This document shows, in pieces, positions 5,843 through 11,993 of a DNA stretch of 33,157 nt. The stretch's first letter is position 1; each line of letters starts with the position of its first letter. Position numbers and translations under genes: made by a program. The DNA is from an uncultured Clostridia bacterium (GTDB lineage: Bacteria; Bacillota; Clostridia; Christensenellales; Pumilibacteraceae), in contig CANRNV010000013.1 of the NCBI GenBank assembly GCA_947632125.1, positions 1 through 33,157 on the forward strand, given 5' to 3'. The notes below the pieces were generated by a model, which was not told the DNA's origin, did not search any database, and saw only the letters and a list, made by a program, of their open reading frames with translations.

Positions 5843-7165
5843 CTATTCTCCTTTATTGTCCTTTTTCCATTGCTTTATCTGTTCGAGCCTTGCCTTGAAC
5901 CTGCCCTCGACGCCTTCCTCGGTGGGACGATAGTACTCCCTGCCGACAAGCGAATCGGGCAAGCACTGCATGGTCGTAAGCTTGTCCTCGTAATCGTGAG
6001 CGTACTCGTACCCCTTGCCGTACCCGAGCTCTTTCATAAGCTTGGTCGGAGCGTTGCGAATGACGAGCGGAACGGGCTCGGCAAGCATTGTAAGAGCGTC
6101 CTTTTTGGCGCTCATGTACGCAACGTCGAGCGCGTTGGACTTGGGCGCGAGCGCGAGATACACCACCGCCTCGGTAAGGTGCACGCTGCACTCCGGCATT
6201 CCGATAAGGTGACACGCCTGATATGCGGCGACCGCTATTTCGAGCGCTCTCGGATCGGCAAGCCCCACGTCCTCGCTTGCAAATCGCGTCACCCGCCTCG
6301 CTATATATATGGGATCCTCGCCCGCTTCGAGCATTCGAGCCAGCCAATACACGGCGGCGTCGGGGTCGGAGTTGCGCATCGACTTGTGGAGAGCCGAAAT
6401 GAGGTTGTAATGCTCCTCGCCCGACTTGTCGTACAAAAGCGACTTCTTCGACGTGACCTGCTCCAACATCTCCTTGCTCACCGTCACCTCGTCCCCGTTG
6501 TAATCGCCGTTGAGAATGACCATTTCGAGGGTATTTAGGGCGCTTCGGGCATCGCCGTTTGCAAAAGCGGCTATTTGAGCGATGATCTCGTCGTCGATGT
6601 TTATCTTCTGACCGCCAAAGCCGCGCTCGTCGGTGACAGCTCGTTTGAGCAAATCGATGAGTTCGGCTTGCGTCAGCTGATTTAATACGAACGTCTTGCA
6701 CCTCGAAAGCAACGCGCCCACCACCTCGAACGAGGGGTTTTCGGTCGTAGCGCCTATCAAGATGATACTGCCCTTTTCGACGTATGGCAAAAAGGCGTCC
6801 TGCTGCGCCTTGTTGAAGCGATGAATCTCATCGACAAACAAAATGGTCTTTTCGCCGAACATGCGGCTGCGGTCGGCTTGCGCCATGACCTGCTTTATTT
6901 CCTTGATACCGCTCGTCACCGCCGAATAATTGACGAAATTTGCCTTGGTTTGATTGGCTATGATCTTTGCGAGGGTGGTTTTGCCCACTCCGGGCGGTCC
7001 CCACAAGATCATCGAGCCGACCTTGTCGCTTTCGATCAACTTACGCAAAATCTTCCCCTCGCCGAGCAGGTGCTTTTGACCGAAAAACTCGTCGAGAGTC
7101 CTCGGACGCAACCGTTCGGCAAGCGGAAGCTCGCCGCTACTGTAAAATAATGACTGCTGCTCCAC
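5843..7165 (-). CDS. rarA: Replication-associated recombination protein A (RarA/MgsA), AAA+ ATPase
   Basis: This 440-residue AAA+ protein is of the clamp-loader type. It begins with PLAERLRPRTLDEFFGQKHL, typical of RarA, followed by Walker A GPPGVGKT (56-63), Walker B ILFVDEIH (108-115), the sensor segment IGATTENPSF and an arginine-finger region ALLSRCKTF. The C-terminal half (DPDAAVYWLARMLEAGEDP, RRVTRFASEDVGLADP) is the conserved RarA tetramerisation region. RarA acts at stalled forks and gaps together with SSB. The start is a GTG at 7165, three bases after the upstream stop, with only a weak AAGAA ribosome site, so translation is probably coupled to the gene before it. Confidence 0.95.
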   Translation of the reverse strand: MEQQSLFYSSGELPLAERLRPRTLDEFFGQKHLLGEGKILRKLIESDKVGSMILWGPPGVGKTTLAKIIANQTKANFVNYSAVTSGIKEIKQVMAQADRSRMFGEKTILFVDEIHRFNKAQQDAFLPYVEKGSIILIGATTENPSFEVVGALLSRCKTFVLNQLTQAELIDLLKRAVTDERGFGGQKINIDDEIIAQIAAFANGDARSALNTLEMVILNGDYNGDEVTVSKEMLEQVTSKKSLLYDKSGEEHYNLISALHKSMRNSDPDAAVYWLARMLEAGEDPIYIARRVTRFASEDVGLADPRALEIAVAAYQACHLIGMPECSVHLTEAVVYLALAPKSNALDVAYMSAKKDALTMLAEPVPLVIRNAPTKLMKELGYGKGYEYAHDYEDKLTTMQCLPDSLVGREYYRPTEEGVEGRFKARLEQIKQWKKDNKGE

Positions 7166-7168
7166 TTC

Positions 7169-7819
7169 TTACTCGCTCAGCGCATTGACAAGCTCGTTGC
7201 ACATCGCTTCGAGATTGCTTCCTCGCAGCATATCCAATAGAGCCATGGCGCTGTTCCTCGCTTCCGATACGTTCAATCTCGCCTTAGCCGCCCCGTCGCA
7301 CAGCAGTATGAGTTCGGTCTTGTCGCTGAAATCGAGGTCCATCTGCTCGACCTTGGCGGCGATCGCCTGCGCGATCTGTTCGACGCTCGAAAAGTCCTTG
7401 GTGGCTCGCATTGCCGCGTCCACAACGTATCGCTTGAACGGCTCGATCAACTTGCCGCAAAATGCGGAATATGACGTGTTTATGTTGTCCACCCAAAAGA
7501 AGCGGCGCAAAAAGTCGCTTAAAATTATCTTGCCGTTGTCTATGTCCGAAAGAATACAAACGGTGATAGCCACATGGTCCTTTTCGGTAGCCGGCTCGAC
7601 AAAGCCGCCCTGCCAAGTGCGTGCGGTTTCGGCGTAGTTAAAGCCCTTTAACGCCCCGCCGATAACGTTTTGCAAGACATTGCTTAGAGCGATAATCTGC
7701 AAGATTTTGATGATCTTTCCATCGGCAAGTATGTATCTGCAACTTTCCATATCGTTGCATGCTTCCTCAAACTCGGTGACCATGCCGATGTCGTCAGTCA
7801 TAAGCTCTTTGATATCCAT
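7169..7819 (-). CDS. Uncharacterised soluble protein, first gene of the rarA operon
   Basis: I do not recognise this 216-residue family. It has no signal peptide or membrane segment and looks mostly helical, with an acidic start (MDIKELMTDDIGMVTEFEEA). A central region has aromatic and basic residues (FLRRFFWVDNIN, CGKLIEPFKRYVVD), and an alanine-rich end (DGAAKARLNVSEARNSAMAL). It has a good ribosome site (AGAGGT) and an upstream promoter, and ends three bases before the rarA start, so the two are almost certainly cotranscribed and probably coupled. A role near DNA replication or repair would be guilt by association only. Confidence 0.8.
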   Translation of the reverse strand: MDIKELMTDDIGMVTEFEEACNDMESCRYILADGKIIKILQIIALSNVLQNVIGGALKGFNYAETARTWQGGFVEPATEKDHVAITVCILSDIDNGKIILSDFLRRFFWVDNINTSYSAFCGKLIEPFKRYVVDAAMRATKDFSSVEQIAQAIAAKVEQMDLDFSDKTELILLCDGAAKARLNVSEARNSAMALLDMLRGSNLEAMCNELVNALSE

Positions 7820-7837
7820 GTTATACCTCTAACTTAT

Positions 7838-7867
7838 ATTTTAGCATAACAGTGCGAAAAAAGGCAA
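7838..7867 (-). promoter_or_regulatory. Promoter of the 216-aa protein/rarA/reductase operon
   Basis: On the minus strand TTGCCT (7862-7867) is followed after 18 bases by TAAAAT (7838-7843). TG one base before the -10 gives an extended -10 element. It lies about 20 bases ahead of the start at 7819. Confidence 0.6.
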
Positions 7868-7877
7868 GCAATTTAAC

Positions 7878-7893
7878 AAGGCGAATTCGCCTT
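7878..7893. terminator. 16-bp palindrome between the ATPase gene and the rarA operon
   Basis: AAGGCGAATTCGCCTT is a perfect palindrome, about 20 bases past the stop of the DUF4143 ATPase gene. It could be a weak terminator stem for that gene, but no strong T run follows on the minus strand. It also lies just upstream of the rarA operon -35 box and could be an operator. Confidence 0.35.
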
Positions 7894-7913
7894 TTCGCCA
7901 TAATTCGCTTTCC

Positions 7914-9248
7914 TTACAAGAAAATAGTCATATAAACGGGCAAGCAAATTATGTCCTCGATTTTGCATAGGTCCTTTGTGTATATGATGTACCGTTGACC
8001 GCTCTTTGCCGAATACTTTTTCCCGAATGCGTCAAGCGAATTATGCGTCTTATATCCCGAGGATTTAACTTCGATAGGGCAAACTTTGTCCCGTTTGGCA
8101 AGTAAAAAGTCCACTTCGTAATTTCGATTGGCGTTTTCCTTGGGGAATGTGTAGTAAAAAAGTTTGTTTCCGTTTGCGTGCAGCATTTGCGCCACCGCAT
8201 TTTCGTACAAGTAGCCGAGATTCGAACCGAGTTTATCGCTCAACAACTTTTCGTAAATCACATTTTCGGTAAAATCCTTGTCCATAAAGGCGAGCGTGGT
8301 GAACAGCCCCGTGTCGGTAAGATATATCTTGTAACGACTTATATCGGCATTGGACAACATTCCCGCACTCGGATCGTCGGCGTGATACGCCACGTTTATC
8401 GTAAGCGAATCTCGCATATCGGCAATCACTCTTTGCAATCTGTCGCCCCTCTCCCCAATGCTCGCCGCCTTATATCTCGACGTGTTTTTGGATAGCATGG
8501 CGGGAATCGCCTCGAACATCATCGATGCTCGCCCGCTTGAATCAATCTTTCGAAAGTCGTCCATATACAGCTCCAAAATATTGCGCTTGACGATATCGAC
8601 CTTGCCGAAATTGTTGGAGCTTAGATATTCGTTTACCGCTTGCGGCATTCCGCCCACCAACATATACAGGCGAAAATCCCTCATCATTCTCCTGTTGAGG
8701 TCGTTTCCGAGCGGCTTGTTGCTTAAAAATGCTTGCCTCAGTTGCGGGATTGTCGCCTTATCCCCAAGCGCCCAACGAAATTCCTCATAGTCCATAGGGA
8801 CCATTTCGAGCCGAGTTTCCTCGCTGGGAATAATTATGTCCTCGACGTTCTTCTTTATGGAAAGCAGCGAGCCCGTTTCGATATAATCGTACCTACGGTC
8901 CTTTACGAGATGCTTTATCGCCTGCCTTGCCTTAGGCGCCTTTTGCACCTCGTCGAAGATTATCGCCGACTCCCTTTTGTATAACTCGACATGGTAAATA
9001 AGCTGCAACCGTATAAACAAATAGTTGAGGTCCGAAATATCGTCGAAAAGGTCGAACACCTCCTTAGGCGCAACCGAAAAATCGATAAGCAAGTAGCTTC
9101 TGTACTCCCTTTTGGCAAACTGCTCCGCTATCGTCGACTTGCCTACCCGCCTTGCACCCTTAATAAGCAATGCCGTACTGCCTTTTGACGTTTCTTTCCA
9201 CTCGATCATTTTGCCGTATAGCTTTCTTTCAAAAACCCTTCCCTTCAT
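7914..9248 (-). CDS. AAA_14/DUF4143 family ATP-binding protein
   Basis: This 444-residue protein has Walker A GARRVGKST (31-39), Walker B AIIFDE (95-100), the segment ETGSLLS typical of AAA_14, and the LYMLVGGMPQAVNEYL region common to the family. The C-terminal DUF4143 domain ends with EVDFLLAKRDKVCPIEVKSS, resembling the core of a PD-(D/E)XK-type fold. Such proteins are frequent in gut Bacillota and Bacteroidota; their cellular role is unclear. I start at the ATG at 9248, behind GGAGGCG. A longer frame to 9431 would only add translation of the 33-bp tandem repeat and is rejected. A good promoter lies at 9273-9301. Confidence 0.88.
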   Translation of the reverse strand: MKGRVFERKLYGKMIEWKETSKGSTALLIKGARRVGKSTIAEQFAKREYRSYLLIDFSVAPKEVFDLFDDISDLNYLFIRLQLIYHVELYKRESAIIFDEVQKAPKARQAIKHLVKDRRYDYIETGSLLSIKKNVEDIIIPSEETRLEMVPMDYEEFRWALGDKATIPQLRQAFLSNKPLGNDLNRRMMRDFRLYMLVGGMPQAVNEYLSSNNFGKVDIVKRNILELYMDDFRKIDSSGRASMMFEAIPAMLSKNTSRYKAASIGERGDRLQRVIADMRDSLTINVAYHADDPSAGMLSNADISRYKIYLTDTGLFTTLAFMDKDFTENVIYEKLLSDKLGSNLGYLYENAVAQMLHANGNKLFYYTFPKENANRNYEVDFLLAKRDKVCPIEVKSSGYKTHNSLDAFGKKYSAKSGQRYIIYTKDLCKIEDIICLPVYMTIFL

Positions 9249-9272
9249 TTTTTCGCCTCCGATTGCTACATT

Positions 9273-9301
9273 ATTGTAACATAATTTATCCGAAAAATCA
9301 A
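9273..9301 (-). promoter_or_regulatory. Promoter of the DUF4143 ATPase gene
   Basis: TTGATT (9296-9301) and TACAAT (9273-9278) on the minus strand are separated by 17 bases, about 25 bases ahead of the start codon and just inside the tandem repeat block. Confidence 0.65.
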
Positions 9302-9320
9302 TCGTTTGAAAGCGACTTGT

Positions 9321-9436
9321 CAAAAATCCCACTTTTTTTTCGGGCAAATGTGGCAAAAATCCCACTTTCTTTTCGGGCAAATGTGGCAAAAATCCCACTT
9401 TCTTTTCGGGCAAAACCGGCAAAAATCCCACTTTTT
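9321..9436. repeat. 33-bp tandem direct repeat, about 3.5 copies
   Basis: Units start at 9321, 9354, 9387 and 9420 and share CAAAAATCCCACTTT followed by TTTTCGGGCAAA. Units 1-3 differ by only a few bases and the fourth is partial. The block fills the space between the divergent promoters of the ATPase gene (9273-9301) and the zinc peptidase gene (9502-9530). The period is a multiple of three, so the minus strand reads as an 11-residue peptide repeat, which explains the spurious upstream extension of the ATPase frame. Confidence 0.9.
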
Positions 9437-9501
9437 ACAGGTGGGGAAAGAGGCTATGCGAGTGACGAAAACGAAGAAGTAAAAAGAGAATATTTTCGGA
9501 C

Positions 9502-9530
9502 TTGACTAAAACGGATAGAAAGTGTATAAT
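9502..9530 (+). promoter_or_regulatory. Promoter of the zinc peptidase gene
   Basis: TTGACT (9502-9507) and TATAAT (9525-9530) are 17 bases apart. The start codon at 9553 follows 22 bases later with an AGGAGAG ribosome site. Confidence 0.8.
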
Positions 9531-9552
9531 AATATATAGGAGAGAAAGTTAT

Positions 9553-10284
9553 ATGTATTTTACCGACTATATATGGTTTTTGGGCGCAATGCTGGTCTGT
9601 ATGGCATTTTCCGCCTTTGCAAGTTTTAAGGTCAACAGCGCTTTTGCTAAGTATAACAAGGTGCCGACAATGTCGGGCAAGACGGGCTACGATACCGCCT
9701 CGCTGCTCCTATCCGCCAATAATATAAGGGACATTTCGATAGGAAGAGTGAGCGGAAAGCTGACCGACCACTTCCACCCCAAGAACAAGATCGTCAATTT
9801 GTCCGATTCGACATACTCGTCGAGTTCGGTGGCGGCGGTCGCCGTTGCCGCTCACGAATTGGGGCACGTTATGCAAAGTAAAAGCGGATATGTATTCTAC
9901 AAGGTGCGCACGGCGATCGTGCCCATTGTGAACTTCGGCTCGTATCTCGCCATGCCGCTCGTGCTTATCGGGCTTATTCTCAGTTTGCTCGTGGAAACGC
10001 TCGATCCCAATATCGGATTTTATATCGCCCTTGTCGGCGTTGCGCTTTACGGCGGGTCTCTCGTCTTTGCGCTCGTCACTTTGCCCGTCGAACTCAATGC
10101 AAGTCGACGCGCCAAAAAAATGCTTGTCGAAAACGGCATTCTGGACAGAAGCGAAATCGACGGAGCAAGTAAGGTGCTCTCCGCCGCCGCTATGACTTAC
10201 CTCGCTTCGCTCCTTACATCACTCGTCTACTTCTTGCGCTTCTTCGTCTATGTTTTGACTATCTTCGGCAGAAGAAATAATTAG
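9553..10284 (+). CDS. YugP-like membrane zinc metallopeptidase
   Basis: This 243-residue protein belongs to the Zn_peptidase_2 (YugP) family. It has an N-terminal helix (about 5-25), the zinc-binding motif HELGH (101-105) in AVAAHELGHVMQ, a probable third ligand E180 in LPVELNASRRA, and helices at about 120-145, 155-178 and near the C-terminus. The family is an integral membrane peptidase whose substrates are not well known. I start at 9553 because AGGAGAG and a consensus-like promoter lie directly upstream; a longer frame from 9502 begins within the promoter. It is the only plus-strand gene in the window and is divergent from the ATPase gene. A hairpin repeat and a GC-rich terminator stem follow. 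Confidence 0.9.
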   Translation: MYFTDYIWFLGAMLVCMAFSAFASFKVNSAFAKYNKVPTMSGKTGYDTASLLLSANNIRDISIGRVSGKLTDHFHPKNKIVNLSDSTYSSSSVAAVAVAAHELGHVMQSKSGYVFYKVRTAIVPIVNFGSYLAMPLVLIGLILSLLVETLDPNIGFYIALVGVALYGGSLVFALVTLPVELNASRRAKKMLVENGILDRSEIDGASKVLSAAAMTYLASLLTSLVYFLRFFVYVLTIFGRRNN

Positions 10285-10290
10285 GGTATT

Positions 10291-10329
10291 TGCTACTTTT
10301 TTGTAAAAAAGTAGCACAAAAAACTTTTG
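10291..10329 (+). repeat. 3'-end hairpin repeat downstream of the zinc peptidase gene
   Basis: TGCTAC and GTAGCA (10291-10296, 10311-10316) close a stem that continues through the TTTTTT/AAAAAA arms, and ACAAAAAACTTTT follows. This is the same element as at 4631 and 10712 but on the opposite strand, matching the opposite direction of the gene it follows. The outer stem has different bases from the other copies yet is still paired. Confidence 0.65.
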
Positions 10330-10332
10330 AGG

Positions 10333-10366
10333 GCGCCGCATTAGGAAATTCTTCCCAATGCGGCGC
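10333..10366 (+). terminator. GC-rich hairpin, probable terminator of the zinc peptidase gene
   Basis: GCGCCGCATT and AATGCGGCGC form a perfect 10-bp stem around a 14-base loop, about 50 bases after the stop codon at 10284. Only TTAAT follows, so the T run is weak and termination may rely on the stem together with the hairpin just before it. Confidence 0.5.
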
Positions 10367-10480
10367 TTAATCGTCGCAAGCTTCGCTATTCTCACCCCAC
10401 GAGTACAAGTATCTCGTGGGGACCCCGATGGCTGTTTGTTCGTAAACTCACAAACGAGCCGTTTACGCTTGCCTGCTCCT

Positions 10481-10755
10481 CTTCGCTTGCGTTAGCAAGT
10501 AACGCAAGCGAGGTTCGTTATTTAGGCGTTGTCCGCTTAATTGGACGTTTACTGTTATTTCTGCGTTTTATAAGGTGCAAAATAGTGGACAAAAAGGTTT
10601 TAATTTGCGGCGAGATTGAAAAGGATGATAAAATATTTTTTGCCTCGCTTTTTCAAAAAGTGGAAAAACGCAACAGCGAAGCGGAGTTAGGGAAGAAATG
10701 TAGCGTTCGTCCGCCCATAAAAGTTTTTACTCTGCTTTTTTCAAAAAGCAGACGC
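10481..10755. repeat. Dispersed intergenic repeat, copy A (about 280 bp)
   Basis: This segment aligns by eye with 32772-33064. Shared blocks in the same order include AACGCAAGCGAGGTTCGTTA, TTGTCCGCTTA, TATAAGGTGCAAAA, AGTGGACAAAAAGGTTTTA, GCGGCGAG, GCGAAGCGGAGT and CGCCCATAAAA. It begins with a hairpin (CTTGCGTTA-GCAAG-TAACGCAAG) and ends with hairpin units. No transposase frame is present. A non-autonomous, MITE-like element is one possible reading. Confidence 0.8.
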
Positions 10756-10839
10756 CCATAAAAGTTTTTGCCCCACTTTTTTTCAAAAAGCAGACGCCCA
10801 TAAAAGTTTTTGCCCCACTTTTTTTCAAAAAGTGGGTAA
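10712..10839 (-). repeat. Three tandem 41-42 bp hairpin units at the recombinase 3' end
   Basis: Units begin at 10712, 10753 and 10795 with CGCCCATAAAAGTTTTT. Each continues into a stem of five or so G/C-containing bases plus T and A arms. The first unit pairs TCTGC with GCAGA, the third pairs CCCAC with GTGGG, and the middle unit is a mismatched hybrid of the two. The third ends directly at the TAG stop of the recombinase gene (10840-10842), so it could act in 3'-end formation of that message. Related single copies are at 4631, 10291 (inverted) and 33024. Confidence 0.8.
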
Positions 10840-11751
10840 CTATCCCAGCAGACGGCCGACTTTATTCATCATTTCCATTTTATGTTCGAGCATGGAGTGA
10901 GCGTAGCGAGCGAGGGTGATAGACGGGCTGCGGTGCCCCAGAATTTCGGACAGAGTTTTTACGTCCATACCGACCTCGAGCGCGCGCGTGGCAAAGGTAT
11001 GCCTAAGCGCGTGGAAGCCCTTATGCTCGATATTGAGCCTTTTAAGCACGAGTTCGAAAGTTCGTTGATACGAGCGGATCTGCGCGCCGTACTCACTTCT
11101 GCCCGCAACGACGAACTTGGAGCCGGTTTTTTGGCGCAGCCGCCTCATAATATTGACGAGTTTTTTCGGGAGCGGAATGATCCGTTCGGAGCAAGCGGTC
11201 TTGGTGGAATCGAACACTTTGATATAGCGATTTCCCACCCAGGTATCGTGACACGACTTTGTGATCGCCACCGTTCCTTTTATGAAGTCGACGTCATCCC
11301 AAGTGAGGGCGAGCAACTCGCCTATCCTCAGCCCCGTATAAAGACAGAGCAAAATGCCGAACAAACACGGTCTGTTCCTATTGATGACATATCGCTCGAT
11401 CTTCTTTTGCTCCGCCACAGTGAAGCTCGAAACGACATTCGATTTAAGGCGCGGACGCACGAGCACGTCCGAATACTGCTTTTCGATAATGCCGAGCGCC
11501 ACGCCCTTTTTCAGCGACGACTTTATTATGGTCACGATACTGTTGATAGTGCTCGACGAGATCCCCATCGACCAAAGGCGCGTAGAGAACATTTGAAGCC
11601 GCAACGCCGTAAGTTCTTCCAATTCGCACTTGCCCAACTCGGGCAAAATATACTTGTTCAGCCGCTGCATATAGTTTTTGTAACTGCGCTCTTTTACGGA
11701 AATCTTGACATAGATCTCCATCCACTCATTCAGCCATTGTTCGTACAACAT
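10840..11751 (-). CDS. Tyrosine recombinase/integrase
   Basis: This 303-residue protein has an N-terminal SAM-like core-binding region (WLNEWMEIYVKISVKERSYK) and a C-terminal catalytic domain. Catalytic residues are visible: R142 in YTGLRIGELLAL, K184 in the beta-hairpin before SERIIPLP, H247 and R250 in GFHALRHTFATRAL, H273 in EILGHRS and the nucleophile Y283 in LARYAH. All active-site residues are present, so it is likely functional. I start at the ATG at 11751 with GGAGGGG upstream, though the 13-base spacing is long; a 346-residue frame from 11880 lacks a ribosome site. There is no excisionase, relaxase or phage gene nearby, so it is either a remnant of an element or a stand-alone recombinase. 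It abuts the tandem hairpin units at 10712-10839. Confidence 0.9.
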   Translation of the reverse strand: MLYEQWLNEWMEIYVKISVKERSYKNYMQRLNKYILPELGKCELEELTALRLQMFSTRLWSMGISSSTINSIVTIIKSSLKKGVALGIIEKQYSDVLVRPRLKSNVVSSFTVAEQKKIERYVINRNRPCLFGILLCLYTGLRIGELLALTWDDVDFIKGTVAITKSCHDTWVGNRYIKVFDSTKTACSERIIPLPKKLVNIMRRLRQKTGSKFVVAGRSEYGAQIRSYQRTFELVLKRLNIEHKGFHALRHTFATRALEVGMDVKTLSEILGHRSPSITLARYAHSMLEHKMEMMNKVGRLLG

Positions 11752-11905
11752 CGGTCGACCCACCCCTCCGAAAAAATGCGGTAAGATAATTCTATCCCCA
11801 TTCTTTTGTGTCCCTTTCGACCGATTTTTAACCCCCTCAAACCGAAAAAATAACGACTTTTCCCCAATAATTTCAGCCATAAAAGTCGAAACCGAACTAC
11901 AAAAA

Positions 11906-11937
11906 ATAAAGCGTCCTTAAAATCAAGAACGCTTTAT
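11906..11937 (-). terminator. Bidirectional rho-independent terminator
   Basis: ATAAAGCGT-CTT and AAG-ACGCTTTAT form a 12-bp stem with one internal mismatch and a six-base loop. An A run lies on its left (11901-11906), which gives T on the minus strand, and a T run on its right (11941-11948). It separates the large lipoprotein gene from the recombinase gene. Confidence 0.8.
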
Positions 11938-11959
11938 CTGTTTTTTTTGCCGATGATAC

Positions 11960-11990
11960 GCTTAGACGCCTTTATTTACCGGCGCTAAGC
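11960..11990 (-). other. Hairpin just after the large lipoprotein stop codon
   Basis: GCTTAG-CGCC and GGCG-CTAAGC (11960-11970 and 11981-11990) pair with one bulged A around a ten-base loop, three bases beyond the stop codon at 11994-11996. It precedes the terminator at 11906-11937 and may protect the 3' end or assist termination. Confidence 0.5.
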
Positions 11991-11993
11991 AGT

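Larger units (their letters stand above)
10285..10839. other. Repeat- and hairpin-rich intergenic region
   Basis: No gene is seen in this 555-base stretch between the zinc peptidase and the recombinase. It contains, in order, a 3'-end hairpin element (10291-10329), a GC-rich hairpin (10333-10366), a hairpin with CCCCACGAG/CTCGTGGGG arms (10395-10421), the first copy of a roughly 280-bp dispersed repeat (10481-10755) and three tandem hairpin units (10712-10839). Confidence 0.75.

Noticed and set aside
5853-6701. 282-codon minus-strand frame inside rarA
   Set aside because: It is an alternate frame of rarA with an arginine-rich, low-complexity product.
9249-9431. 61-residue N-terminal extension of the DUF4143 ATPase with an 11-residue peptide repeat
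   Set aside because: It is translation of the 33-bp tandem repeat and of the promoter region. The ATG at 9248 has GGAGG directly upstream and starts the conserved domain.
9321-9436. Possible CRISPR array
   Set aside because: The 33-bp units are contiguous with no unique spacers, and no cas gene is present.
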